Source of the DNA: an uncultured Fibrobacter sp.
GTDB lineage: Bacteria > Fibrobacterota > Fibrobacteria > Fibrobacterales > Fibrobacteraceae
Length of the DNA stretch: 34,395 nt
Assembly (NCBI GenBank): GCA_947165045.1
Contig: CAMUYW010000033.1
Coordinates: 1 to 34,395, forward strand
Direction: 5' to 3'
Position 1 is the stretch's first letter; each line of letters opens with the position of its first letter. Position numbers and translations under genes: made by a program. Below, one piece after another: positions 8,904 to 17,556 of this stretch. The notes beneath the pieces are model-generated. The model was not told the origin of the DNA. It worked only from the letters and a program-made list of their open reading frames with translations, and searched no databases.

Positions 8904-11900
8904 TTATTTCAATTTGCTCTGGAGGCTGCCAAACGTTCTAGCGTTGTGACGAACGCCCCACATTTCAGTCTTTTCGAACTTACTCTTCTTGCCATGGTTG
9001 TCAAGCTGGACGTAAGTTTCAAGCTTGGAGACATAAGCGCCAGAACCAACGAGGCGGTTCTTGTCAGACTTCATGTTCCACAAGACGAAGAAGTTTCTAC
9101 GGTTTTCGACGCAGTTGGTACCGCCAAAGAAGGACTTACCATTAACCTTAACGTTCTTAGCGTCGTCGCAGAAAATACGCTTCTTGTAGGTTGCCACATG
9201 CGAACCAAGGTTCGTGAAGAAGTCCAACTTGAAGTCAATGAACACGTTTTCCTTGTTAGCATCGACATAATCTTCCTTAGATTCAACAATGGCACCCATG
9301 TCAATCTTTGCGAACCAGCCATGCGGAATATAAGCATACTTAGCAAATTCGCCTTGACCAGCAAGAATTTCATTTCTGAACTGTTCATCATCCTTATTGG
9401 CATCATAGGTGAAGATATCAAACGGATCAAGAGCAGCAGATTCTTCCGGTGTTCTCGGAATGCCACCAAGAGCAGACGGAATAAGTCTTACGACGTACGA
9501 CTGAACTTCACCGGAAACAAGTGCCCACGGAGACGGTACGCGACCATCCACTTCAAGATAACCAGGAGCAGCATTCCAATTGTGAGTTGCATCTTCAGCA
9601 GGACGAATAGTATCGCAACCCGGGTACTTGTCATATTCGGACTGGTCCATAACAAGGCCTGCGTTATTGAGAGTTCTAAAGTGGATATAGTCACCAGACT
9701 GCGGGAACATAGAAGTTGCGGAATAACGCAAAGTCATAACGTTATCGTTCGTAGCTTCCGGAACCGTAAAGCCAGGAGCAAGAGCCAAATATTCAGCAAA
9801 CTGACGTTCCTTACCGTTGTTGATGTAGAAGGAGAACACCTTATCGCCTTCAGCCACACCAAAAGCGGTCTTCTTAACCGGTTCGGAGAACTCGATCTTC
9901 ATCTTCGGCATATCAACACCGCCAGTAGATTCGGTCGTTGTTCTTGCACCGACAATAATCGGAGCGATACGGTCATAGACAACACTTTCAGACAAGTGCG
10001 GAGTAACAACGCCACGAGACGTATAGATAGCCCAGGATCTGAGTTTACCCACGCCACCGGTCTTCATCTTCTTGGAAAGCTTCTTACCACCGAGAGTAAT
10101 GCGCTTTAAGCAGAGTGTATCGTCCAAACCAGCTGTAGCACCGCAAATAACACCCTTTGCAATTTCTTCCTTTTCAAAGATCACAGAATCCTTTTCATCC
10201 GTATCCCAGAAGACTGCAATCTTCTGCGGGATAGAGTCCGGATTGTTATAGAAATTACGGGCATAGTAGATAACAAGGGAGTCACCGATACCATCGAGGT
10301 ATTCCTGTTGCGGCTCAAAGAACGGCGTCGGAATATTCATCGCAGAAGTAGAGACTTCGCCATGCACGTCATAGATATCGGCAAAGACCGGAGTCGGAAC
10401 AGGAGGATTAATAAACTGCAAGTTGTAGTAAAGTCCCTGCATAAGCGGGCTATCGCCAACAACATGGAGGGTTGCAGTTCCAGAACCATCGTCATTACGT
10501 ACATATTCCATCTGAGAAACGACATAGAACGAAGCACGACCATTTTCAACCGTAATCACAGAATCAGAACCAGCCGGGACAACCAAGCCCTTAGAGGTCT
10601 GAGAACCACTGGTCAACGTGAAATTGCAAGCTTCGCCGCAGGCGGTCGAGTCAACAGGATTGACAGCAATAAGGTTGAAAAGAACCGGCGTGCCCTTCAT
10701 GTGCGTGGTCGTATTACCATCGCGATCAATAATCTTCATAGAAGTAAAGTCTTCCACGAACATGAGCTTCGGCACGAAGAACGAAAGTTCAGCCTTGTAA
10801 GAGTTATCCTTAGTATTAATCGTAATCTTTTCTTCATTGGAAGTCGAGAATTCGGCATACGGCATTGTTACATATAGAGTGTCAACGCCACTAGCACCAA
10901 TCTTACGAGCAGCAGTCGGTTTCGAAATCAAAGTAAGCTGTCCGTTTTCCATCTTATAGAAGATGGCCTTATTTGTGCTATTGCCGCTAGCATCCTTAAT
11001 TTCCAAGGTATAACCATCTCCAACAGACGGGCTCAACTTGAGAGGTTCTGCACAAGGCGTTGTACCACCGCAAGCATCCGTAATCGGAGCAATGTAAATC
11101 GGAATCATCTGATCAATGGTCGGATTCGAGTTCGTTGCCATAGCAGAAGACTTGAACGGCATTACAGGACCCGACACGCCGTTTGCATCAACAATAACAG
11201 CGGCACGGTTAGCAACACCTACGCTACCCTTAACTTCCCATTCCATGATGAAGACGTCGGTACCAATCTTAATGCGGAGGTAGTACCAACCCTGAGAAAG
11301 GGACTTCTTCAACTTGGATTCGTTAATTCTCGGGTTACCAGGATTCGTCACATCAAAGATACCGTTCAACTGGACCGGATCCTTTTCAAAATCTTCTTCG
11401 CTGATAATCGTCTTGGTCGGGTCAGAACCGCTCTTGTCTCTCGTAAACATGTACGAAATCTTATAACCGGCCTTAACAATGGCATCGCCTTCAAGAATAA
11501 CCGTAGAACCCATCTGAGCAGCGCAGCTACCACCACCCGACTGAGAATACGAGAGCTTGAATTCGTTATAACCAGTAGACTTCAAATCAGCGGCACTGTT
11601 CTGGTGGTCAAATGCCTGAATACCCACAGTCTGTTCGATGAACATGTTCGTCTTGATACGAACGTTACTCATCGTAGTACGGCGGTCGCAGAAGAAGATA
11701 TCGATATCATAAGTGGAATCTGGAACACCATTCGGCATGAACTTATCCAAGTCCACATAGCCCGGAGCAGCAAGGTGAGTACCACCAAGGTCCACAGCAA
11801 GCTTATTATCGATAAAGACCCAAATATCATCGTCACCACGGAAGCTGAACTTGAGGCCCTTCTTGAAGCGGAAGTTAGCATGAGATTCGAAGCAGAAGTG

Positions 11901-13637
11901 CTGGTTACGGCCTCCATTAAGAGACTTGGGATCTTCAGACTTTTCTTTAGAACTCCAGCGCGGGCTGCCATTTGCAGCAGAGGTTTCCGTACCATCCACA
12001 AAGAAAGCCCAACCTGCAGGAGCCTTATCCGGGCAGCTCCAACCAAAGACACATGCTTGTTGATTCAGACCACCAAGTTTCAAATCGGAACTAATTTGCT
12101 CAGTCGTGCCATCACCATCGAAGAATAAGCCATCGCACTTATAGCCACCATCCCAACCTGCGCCATTACAATACGTGTCAATCAGCGGAATCTTTTCCGT
12201 CGGGTGGAGTTCACGAAGATCCGGGCCATAGAATACAGGACCTTCTGCAGCACGCTTGGTACGAGCCAAAGGTTGAGCCTTCTGCGTAGAATCGGCATCT
12301 TTCAGTTTGTCTTCATCAGTTTCTTCCACAGGATAGAAACCACCCTGAACACCCTTAACACCGTTGCTAGTGTAGAAGTCAGAGTCGAATTCCCACTTGC
12401 CATCATCAGCACGTTCAAACGGCATGTCAAAGCAAGTAACTTCGTTCACACCTTCAGTGTAGTTAAACAACTGATTAAAATACTTTTCGTCAATAAAGCA
12501 CTTTTTACCGGTAGCAGAAAGTTTCGGCTTTTTAGTAGCCTTATCCAAAGTCGACTCAACAAGCCCCGGAGTCACACCAAGACATTCATAAATGGCTACG
12601 AGAGCAGTCTTCTTATCAACACCTTGAGCAGCAGTATTTCCTGGAGCCTGGCAAGCATCATGATCCGGATTTTTTTCGTGCGGTTTATGGTCGGATGGAC
12701 CACCATAGCAAGAGAATGCCGGATGCAACTGAGCATCGGTATCGTAAATACGAGCAGCAAGCTTGTAAGAACAGCTACCTGTAATTGCCGGCATGTCTAT
12801 ATACAAGCCAGAACCTTCAATAATACTCGGAAGTTCTGCGGCTTTTTTCTGGTCAGCCACAAAATACAAGTTACCATCATAACCAGGTTCTGCGGAAAAT
12901 ACTTCAAACAAGGATTTCAAATCCATGCTTTCAATGGTAGCAGCACCTTCACCACCCATACCGATGGCATTCGTCAAACCTTCATCATCATCTCTATGAA
13001 TATAGACCTTCGTCGGAAGTTCTTCATCAATATAACGTCTAAAGTACCAACCGCAATTTTTGGAATCAATATCCATTTCACGGTCTTTACCGTTTTCATT
13101 AATCATTGGAACAGAGCTCTTCCAGATTTTGTTATCCGGCAAGAACACATAGAAATACTTTACGTCAGGAGGATCAGCGCTATAATAGGTGATATTAGCC
13201 TTTGACGGATCCGGATGAGCCTGAATCCACAATTCACCTGCATCGCTAAAATCCTTGCAGGTAAATGCGTTAACACCGTTATCGCTGAGTTGCAAGTAAA
13301 GAACGTTCATCGAGTCTTTTCTGACGCAATGGCCGCTACCGCAATCGTTTTTACCCGTTTCTTCAATAACGAATCCTGTTGCAGAGTTCACACCACCAAT
13401 CTTTGCAGTGCTAACTTCATACCAGCCATTAATTGTCGTGCTCTTCGAAAAAGCCGCACCCTGGCCACCAGCAACAGCATAAGCCGATTTCCAGCCATCT
13501 GGCAGTTTGAAATAAACTGTACCCTCACACCCAGTAAGAGCTGCTGATGCGCTCTGAACACCAGCAAAGAGCATTACACAGCCCAAGACCCATAACTTTA
13601 AGGATTTTATTGTGTTCTTCATTGTATTTCTATCCAT
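8904..13637 (-). CDS. Giant secreted fibro-slime domain protein
   Basis: At 1577 residues this is the largest gene here. A signal peptide (MKNTIKSLKLWVLGCVMLFAG ... SASA) precedes several beta-sandwich-like N-terminal modules, such as LTGCEGTVYFKLPDGW and YFYVFLPDNKIWKSS. A fibro-slime (PA14-like) domain with FRGDDDIWVFIDNKLAVDLG centres near residue 600. Long Ig-like segments follow. The end (FFVLWNMKSDKNRLVGSGAY) resembles a FlgD-type or sorting-linked Ig fold. In Fibrobacter succinogenes, fibro-slime proteins have been found among cellulose-binding outer-membrane proteins, so a surface adhesion role is likely. The signal peptide core begins at the second ATG (13622); the first ATG (13637) adds five residues. 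Neither has a strong Shine-Dalgarno, but a short upstream ORF does. A terminator follows the stop. Confidence 0.88.
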   Translation of the reverse strand: MDRNTMKNTIKSLKLWVLGCVMLFAGVQSASAALTGCEGTVYFKLPDGWKSAYAVAGGQGAAFSKSTTINGWYEVSTAKIGGVNSATGFVIEETGKNDCGSGHCVRKDSMNVLYLQLSDNGVNAFTCKDFSDAGELWIQAHPDPSKANITYYSADPPDVKYFYVFLPDNKIWKSSVPMINENGKDREMDIDSKNCGWYFRRYIDEELPTKVYIHRDDDEGLTNAIGMGGEGAATIESMDLKSLFEVFSAEPGYDGNLYFVADQKKAAELPSIIEGSGLYIDMPAITGSCSYKLAARIYDTDAQLHPAFSCYGGPSDHKPHEKNPDHDACQAPGNTAAQGVDKKTALVAIYECLGVTPGLVESTLDKATKKPKLSATGKKCFIDEKYFNQLFNYTEGVNEVTCFDMPFERADDGKWEFDSDFYTSNGVKGVQGGFYPVEETDEDKLKDADSTQKAQPLARTKRAAEGPVFYGPDLRELHPTEKIPLIDTYCNGAGWDGGYKCDGLFFDGDGTTEQISSDLKLGGLNQQACVFGWSCPDKAPAGWAFFVDGTETSAANGSPRWSSKEKSEDPKSLNGGRNQHFCFESHANFRFKKGLKFSFRGDDDIWVFIDNKLAVDLGGTHLAAPGYVDLDKFMPNGVPDSTYDIDIFFCDRRTTMSNVRIKTNMFIEQTVGIQAFDHQNSAADLKSTGYNEFKLSYSQSGGGSCAAQMGSTVILEGDAIVKAGYKISYMFTRDKSGSDPTKTIISEEDFEKDPVQLNGIFDVTNPGNPRINESKLKKSLSQGWYYLRIKIGTDVFIMEWEVKGSVGVANRAAVIVDANGVSGPVMPFKSSAMATNSNPTIDQMIPIYIAPITDACGGTTPCAEPLKLSPSVGDGYTLEIKDASGNSTNKAIFYKMENGQLTLISKPTAARKIGASGVDTLYVTMPYAEFSTSNEEKITINTKDNSYKAELSFFVPKLMFVEDFTSMKIIDRDGNTTTHMKGTPVLFNLIAVNPVDSTACGEACNFTLTSGSQTSKGLVVPAGSDSVITVENGRASFYVVSQMEYVRNDDGSGTATLHVVGDSPLMQGLYYNLQFINPPVPTPVFADIYDVHGEVSTSAMNIPTPFFEPQQEYLDGIGDSLVIYYARNFYNNPDSIPQKIAVFWDTDEKDSVIFEKEEIAKGVICGATAGLDDTLCLKRITLGGKKLSKKMKTGGVGKLRSWAIYTSRGVVTPHLSESVVYDRIAPIIVGARTTTESTGGVDMPKMKIEFSEPVKKTAFGVAEGDKVFSFYINNGKERQFAEYLALAPGFTVPEATNDNVMTLRYSATSMFPQSGDYIHFRTLNNAGLVMDQSEYDKYPGCDTIRPAEDATHNWNAAPGYLEVDGRVPSPWALVSGEVQSYVVRLIPSALGGIPRTPEESAALDPFDIFTYDANKDDEQFRNEILAGQGEFAKYAYIPHGWFAKIDMGAIVESKEDYVDANKENVFIDFKLDFFTNLGSHVATYKKRIFCDDAKNVKVNGKSFFGGTNCVENRRNFFVLWNMKSDKNRLVGSGAYVSKLETYVQLDNHGKKSKFEKTEMWGVRHNARTFGSLQSKLK

Positions 13638-13665
13638 TTTGGTTCTCTCTGACCACGCAGAACAT
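13630..13665 (-). CDS. Possible 11-codon leader peptide upstream of the fibro-slime gene
   Basis: On the minus strand the best Shine-Dalgarno in the region, AAGGAGGG (13676-13683), is placed not for the fibro-slime start but for an ATG at 13665. This opens an 11-codon frame (MFCVVRENQNG) ending in TAG at 13630-13632. The stop overlaps the first ATG of the big gene (13637) and lies 7 bases before the second (13622). That arrangement would suit translational coupling or a regulatory leader. It is inferred from sequence only and could be chance. Confidence 0.35.
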   Translation of the reverse strand: MFCVVRENQNG

Positions 13666-14069
13666 CAAGAAGAAGCCCTCCTTGATATACTACACCGACA
13701 CGAAATCTACTTTTTTATAGGAAAAAAGGGAATTTTTTCTTTTAAAGATATGTGAAAAAAAATTTATATTACTGAATCCGTGTGATTATCCACACTTTTT
13801 CAACAAAAAAAATGTGTTTTGAAAAATTTCATAAACAATGTAAATTTCCACTTACACAACAAGCTGTATCATAGCCGTATTATGCCTTCACGAGACACAA
13901 TGTACTCTATCGGCTTTTTAAGCCTCCAGAGAGACAGATTCTGTTAGCACAATGCTTAGAACTCAGCGTGTGTCATCCAGAGCAAGCGGAGCGCGTCGAA
14001 GGATCTAGGACGAACCAGAAACTACTTCTTATATTTGGTTCAGGGAAAGCGATATCGCGAGGGATTTTT
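13666..14069. other. AT-rich divergent intergenic region
   Basis: About 400 bases separate the leader of the fibro-slime gene (minus) from the FHA-GGDEF gene (plus). It is strongly AT-rich with long A and T runs. A TAGATTTC element on the minus strand near 13707-13714 could drive the fibro-slime gene. A small GGCTT/AAGCC hairpin lies near 13914-13926. Positions 13972-14006 carry a GTCATCC ... GGATCT repeat. No gene was found in it. Confidence 0.55.
13972..14006. repeat. GTCATCC...GGATCT repeat
   Basis: A widespread type of short intergenic element. When translated it gives CHPEQAERVEGS and falsely extends the downstream reading frame to a GTG at 13968. Confidence 0.65.
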
Positions 14070-14951
14070 ATGGAAGATGAAACCATCATGAACAACGACA
14101 ACACCATCAGATTCAATCCGATGGTCATTCATCCTCATTTAATAGTCCTGTACCCGCAAAGCCAGTTCGCACAAATTCCTCTTGAAATAGGAACCGTAGT
14201 TCTTGGACGCGGGCAAGACGCCGACATCCGCTTTGAAGACGAACTGGTTAGCCGCAGGCATTGCACGCTCTCTTTTGACGGTCAAAATGTCACTGTCGAA
14301 GATCTCGGGAGCACAAACGGAACATTTGTAGACGGGAACTTCATCCATAAACAAATCCTCGATTCCGACAACAGACTCCAGATTGGCAAGATGGTCTTGA
14401 AGGTCGCCTACAAGGACCCGAGCGAAGAGGCATTCAGTCGCGAACTTTACGAGGCCGCGACGATGGATTCGCTGACAGGCATCTTGAATCGAAAGGCGTT
14501 CATGGACCGCTCCGCAGGCGAACTCGTGTACGCCCGCCGCAACGACGCTTTTGTCCACGTCGTAATGATCGATGTCGATAATTTCAAGCATGTAAACGAC
14601 ACTTGGGGCCACCAGTGCGGGGACCTCATTTTGAGGGAAGTCGCACGATTGCTGAGCGATGAAAAGCGCGATTCCGATTTGCTAGCCCGCTACGGCGGCG
14701 AAGAATTCTTGTTGCTCATGAGCGGGATTTCGCCCGATGACGCAAAGAAGCGCGCGGAAAAATTGCGAGCAACGATTGAGCGCCACATTTTCTCGTGGAT
14801 GGATACAATTATTCCGGTGACGATTTCGCTGGGGTTGGCCTCGCGTCAAGGTGTTGAAGTGGCGCAATTGGGTGACCTTATTACCGAAAGCGACAAGTTG
14901 CTGTACATCGCCAAGAACTGCGGGAAGAATCAAGTGGCTGTTGGTGACTAA
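14070..14951 (+). CDS. FHA-GGDEF diguanylate cyclase
   Basis: A 293-residue cytosolic protein. An FHA domain occupies about 25-112, with LGRGQDADIRF, SRRHC and GSTNGTFVDG, the phosphothreonine-binding loops. It is followed by a GGDEF domain (about 130-290). The active-site motif is GGEEF (209-213), which is catalytically competent in this family, and the metal-binding aspartate is in VVMIDVDNFKHVND. A product-inhibition I-site RxxD (RDSD, 200-203) sits exactly five residues before GGEEF. The protein should make c-di-GMP under control of a phosphothreonine partner. I chose the ATG at 14070 because GAGGG lies just upstream; the longer frame back to 13968 is translated repeat sequence. An alternative ATG is at 14088. 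Confidence 0.9.
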   Translation: MEDETIMNNDNTIRFNPMVIHPHLIVLYPQSQFAQIPLEIGTVVLGRGQDADIRFEDELVSRRHCTLSFDGQNVTVEDLGSTNGTFVDGNFIHKQILDSDNRLQIGKMVLKVAYKDPSEEAFSRELYEAATMDSLTGILNRKAFMDRSAGELVYARRNDAFVHVVMIDVDNFKHVNDTWGHQCGDLILREVARLLSDEKRDSDLLARYGGEEFLLLMSGISPDDAKKRAEKLRATIERHIFSWMDTIIPVTISLGLASRQGVEVAQLGDLITESDKLLYIAKNCGKNQVAVGD

Positions 14952-15000
14952 GGTCACGGAACGCGAAGGCTCCGCCCTACCGAAAAAGGTAAAAATTTAC

Positions 15001-15014
15001 TAACTTTGGGCGCG
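15001..15014 (+). promoter_or_regulatory. TAACTTTG promoter abutting the MATE gene (leaderless candidate)
   Basis: TAACTTTG at 15001-15008 is followed by GGCGCG and the ATG at 15015. The stretch TAAMTTTGGGCRCGATG is shared almost base for base with the prfA start region. Confidence 0.55.
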
Positions 15015-16400
15015 ATGAGTGAATTTTACTCCGAACGCCTTAATTCTTTTGGCACAGCAAGCATCCCGAAGCTTGTCTTGCAGTTTTCAGTTCCCGCCAT
15101 CATCAGCATGTGCGTGAACGCTCTCTATAACATCGTCGACCGATTCTTTGTCGGCCAGGGCGTTGGAAGTTTGGGCATTGCAGGCATTACGCTCTGCTTC
15201 CCGATTTGCCTTTTCATCATGGCGCTTTCGATGATGGTCGGCGTGGGCGGTAACACGCTTTTTGCGATTCGCCTTGGGCAAAAGAAATATATCCAGGCAA
15301 GCATCATTTTAAACAACTCGTTCTCGCTCTTGATTATCATGGCGATTCTCGCTTTTACGTTTGGCGAGATTTTCATGACGCCGCTCCTTAAGCTTTTTGG
15401 AGCTAGCGAGCAAACCCTCCCCGTTGCCGAAAGTTACATGCGCATTTTGCTATGCGGTGCCGTTTTCCAGACAATCGCGCCGGGCATGAACCATTTTATC
15501 CGCTCGATGGGCCACCCCAAAACGGCCATGTTCCGCGAAATTGCAGGCGCCGTGACCAACATTATTTTGGACTGGCTGTTCATCATGAAGTTCCGTTGGG
15601 GAATCGAAGGCGCCGCTTGGGCTACAATTTGTTCGCAATTGGTCGCAAGCAGCTTGATTACGCAGTTCTTTGTGAAAAAGACATCGCCGATCAAGATTCG
15701 TTGGCGTCACATGAAATTGCATGCCGCCTACGTTCGCAAGATTTACATCTTGGGTTTGCCGCCTTCCGTGATGCAGATTTGCAACAGTCTCATGAATGCG
15801 ATTCTCGCTTGGAGTCTCACGACGTACGGCAACATCAGCATCAAAACGACGGGCGTGCTTTCGGGTGGCGATTTGGCGATTTCGGCATTCGGCATTATCA
15901 ATAGCGTTGTTTCGATTATCGTGCTCCCGCTCATGGGATTTGTCCACGGAACGCAACCGATTATCGGCTACAATTACGGAGCAAAGCTCAACAGTCGCGT
16001 CAAAGAAACGCTCAAGTTCTCGTTCATTTATGCGGGCGCGTTCATGTTCATTTGCTGGGCTGCCGTGATGTGGAAAGCAGAAGCGTTTGTGGCTCCGTTC
16101 GCACCAAACGATCTCGAATTACAGCAGGTCGCCGCTTGGGCCATGCGAATCTTTACCGCCGCGTTCTTCATGATTCCATTTGGCATGGTATCGGGCAACT
16201 TTTTCCAGGGAACCGGAAAGGCGCTCCGCGCCATGTTCTTGAACGCTTGCCGCCAAGTGATTCTTTTGATTCCGTTCTTGCTGATTCTGCCGCACTTCTT
16301 TGAATTGAAGGGCGTGTTCTTGGCGCAGCCCATTGCAGATACGGGTGCAGCCATCATCGGCATGGCGATGATGATGCACGAATTAAAGAAGCTGAAATAA
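15015..16400 (+). CDS. MATE family efflux transporter
   Basis: A 461-residue integral membrane protein with about twelve hydrophobic segments arranged as two halves. It contains the characteristic MATE segments PAIISMCVNALYNIVDRFFVG near the N-terminus and FVHGTQPIIGYNYGAK in the second half. MATE proteins export drugs or other cationic compounds in exchange for Na+ or H+ across the cytoplasmic membrane; substrate and coupling ion cannot be read from sequence. The start is the ATG at 15015; a TTG at 15006 is in frame but lies inside the promoter-like element. It is probably transcribed alone, from the TAACTTTG element. Confidence 0.92.
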   Translation: MSEFYSERLNSFGTASIPKLVLQFSVPAIISMCVNALYNIVDRFFVGQGVGSLGIAGITLCFPICLFIMALSMMVGVGGNTLFAIRLGQKKYIQASIILNNSFSLLIIMAILAFTFGEIFMTPLLKLFGASEQTLPVAESYMRILLCGAVFQTIAPGMNHFIRSMGHPKTAMFREIAGAVTNIILDWLFIMKFRWGIEGAAWATICSQLVASSLITQFFVKKTSPIKIRWRHMKLHAAYVRKIYILGLPPSVMQICNSLMNAILAWSLTTYGNISIKTTGVLSGGDLAISAFGIINSVVSIIVLPLMGFVHGTQPIIGYNYGAKLNSRVKETLKFSFIYAGAFMFICWAAVMWKAEAFVAPFAPNDLELQQVAAWAMRIFTAAFFMIPFGMVSGNFFQGTGKALRAMFLNACRQVILLIPFLLILPHFFELKGVFLAQPIADTGAAIIGMAMMMHELKKLK

Positions 16401-16659
16401 GGAATTTGTCCAAGAGGCAGTCATCCTTGCGAAGCGAGGATCCATACACTGCACAATTACAATGTATGGATTCTCCTACGGAGAATGACGCGCAAGGTTA
16501 TACAGCGCGTGAACATGTTCACACATTGTATAACCGCAGCAGTCATGCCTTGAAAAGGAATGACGTAGGAGCCGAGCGCAGCGTCTGAGCTAGCTCAGAC
16601 ATTGCCGAGGCGAACTCGTCATGCCACGAAGTGGAATGACGTAGGAGCCGGAATGGCGA
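16401..16659. repeat. Palindrome-rich spacer
   Basis: No gene here. In order: a composite inverted repeat 16420-16489 (GTCATCC...GGATCCATACA mirrored by TGTATGGATTCTCC...GAATGAC); a 40-bp near-perfect palindrome 16496-16535 with arms GGTTATACA/TGTATAACC and central GTGAACATGTTCAC; GTCATGCC...GGAATGAC at 16542-16564; an 18-bp perfect palindrome GTCTGAGCTAGCTCAGAC at 16583-16600; and a second GTCATGCC...GGAATGAC at 16618-16640. The two GTCATGCC units are each followed by GTAGGAGCCG. Confidence 0.75.
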
Positions 16660-17451
16660 CTATTTCTTTTCCAAGATGCGCAGGGCGCGTTCGATGATGT
16701 CGGGCGACAGTTTGAAGATGTCGCTGAGGGTTTGAACGCGGTCGGCAGGTGCAATTTTAGTCATCTGGGAACCGGTCGCATTGCGCACGACGAGATTGCC
16801 TTTTTGATAGTAATATTGCACGCCTTTTTCGCGGTCGAGGCGGTTTAAGACCGGGTAGGTCATCATTTCGCGGTAGAAGCTTTCGTTCCAGTGATGCTTG
16901 AATTCTTCGACGGAGACGCCTTCGACAGGATATTCGAAGCGGAGCTTCATCGGGGCGCCTGCGCCACCCGTCCAAAGTTCCATGGAATCCATAGTCGGGC
17001 GCACGAGACGCACGCAGTTCGGAGCAAGCGGGAAGAAGGCTTCGCCGGTGCCGAAAGGCTGCGGGAGTGGCATCTGGAGCGGGTCGAAAATCAAGTAACC
17101 GGGATCGAGGAGGAATTCATTAGACGAAAGAGGAGTGACAGCAGAGTCTGCATCGGGGTCAGGCAGGATGAGGGCGCAGTGGATGTTGCGCTCTTTGCGT
17201 TTGTGGCCCATGACTAGGCGCGGCTTAAATCCCATGTCCGAGAGCGTTTGATAAAGGTGCCACGTCATGCTAAAGCAGGTGCCCCCGCCCATCCAAGAAT
17301 CAATGTCGTTTTGGTCGCTATCGTCGAGTTTGCGGGCGCCGGTCGCACTCCCCGTCTGTTCCAGACGGATGATTTTCGTCAAATTCTCGTACGTGATGTT
17401 CGAGATTTGATTGCAGAGGTCCACGACTTTTTTGAAATTTTCTGGGGACAT
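16660..17451 (-). CDS. Arylamine N-acetyltransferase-like protein
   Basis: A 263-residue protein with the pattern of the NAT / transglutaminase-like fold. ITYENLTKI near the N-terminus matches the FENL motif of NATs. GGTCFSMTWHLYQTLSDMGF supplies the catalytic cysteine (C59), NIHCALIL the histidine (H91) and FLLDPGYL the aspartate (D116), giving the Cys-His-Asp triad in correct order and spacing. NATs transfer an acetyl group from acetyl-CoA to arylamines or related amines; distant members acylate other substrates, so the acceptor is unknown. The start ATG (17451) follows a CCTAA-rich stretch and has no Shine-Dalgarno sequence. Its 3' end borders the palindromic spacer. Cytosolic. Confidence 0.7.
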   Translation of the reverse strand: MSPENFKKVVDLCNQISNITYENLTKIIRLEQTGSATGARKLDDSDQNDIDSWMGGGTCFSMTWHLYQTLSDMGFKPRLVMGHKRKERNIHCALILPDPDADSAVTPLSSNEFLLDPGYLIFDPLQMPLPQPFGTGEAFFPLAPNCVRLVRPTMDSMELWTGGAGAPMKLRFEYPVEGVSVEEFKHHWNESFYREMMTYPVLNRLDREKGVQYYYQKGNLVVRNATGSQMTKIAPADRVQTLSDIFKLSPDIIERALRILEKK

Positions 17452-17454
17452 TTT

Positions 17455-17482
17455 TTAGGGATTAGGTGTTAGGTTTTAGGGG
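17455..17482. repeat. TTAGG-rich short repeat
   Basis: Four TTAGG units with irregular spacing (TTAGGGATTAGG, then TTAGG, then TTAGGGG) lie directly before the start of the NAT-like gene, which reads them as CCTAA. Meaning unknown. Confidence 0.4.
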
Positions 17483-17495
17483 TCTGGTTAAAGGC

Positions 17496-17546
17496 GATCC
17501 CGGAACGGGGTCCGGGATGACAGTGTAGAAGGAAGGCCGGGATGAC
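17496..17546. repeat. GGGATGAC-tailed palindromic repeats
   Basis: GATCCCGG...CCGGGATGAC at 17496-17521 and a half-copy GGCCGGGATGAC at 17535-17546 lie between the SAH-hydrolase-like gene and the NAT-like gene. Confidence 0.6.
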
Positions 17547-17556
17547 AACGCCATGA

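Noticed and set aside
8946..10109. A 387-codon plus-strand frame, and others at 12204-13205 and 11604-12128, opposite the fibro-slime gene
   Set aside because: No domain, signal or ribosome-binding site; the minus-strand gene shows clear domain structure throughout.
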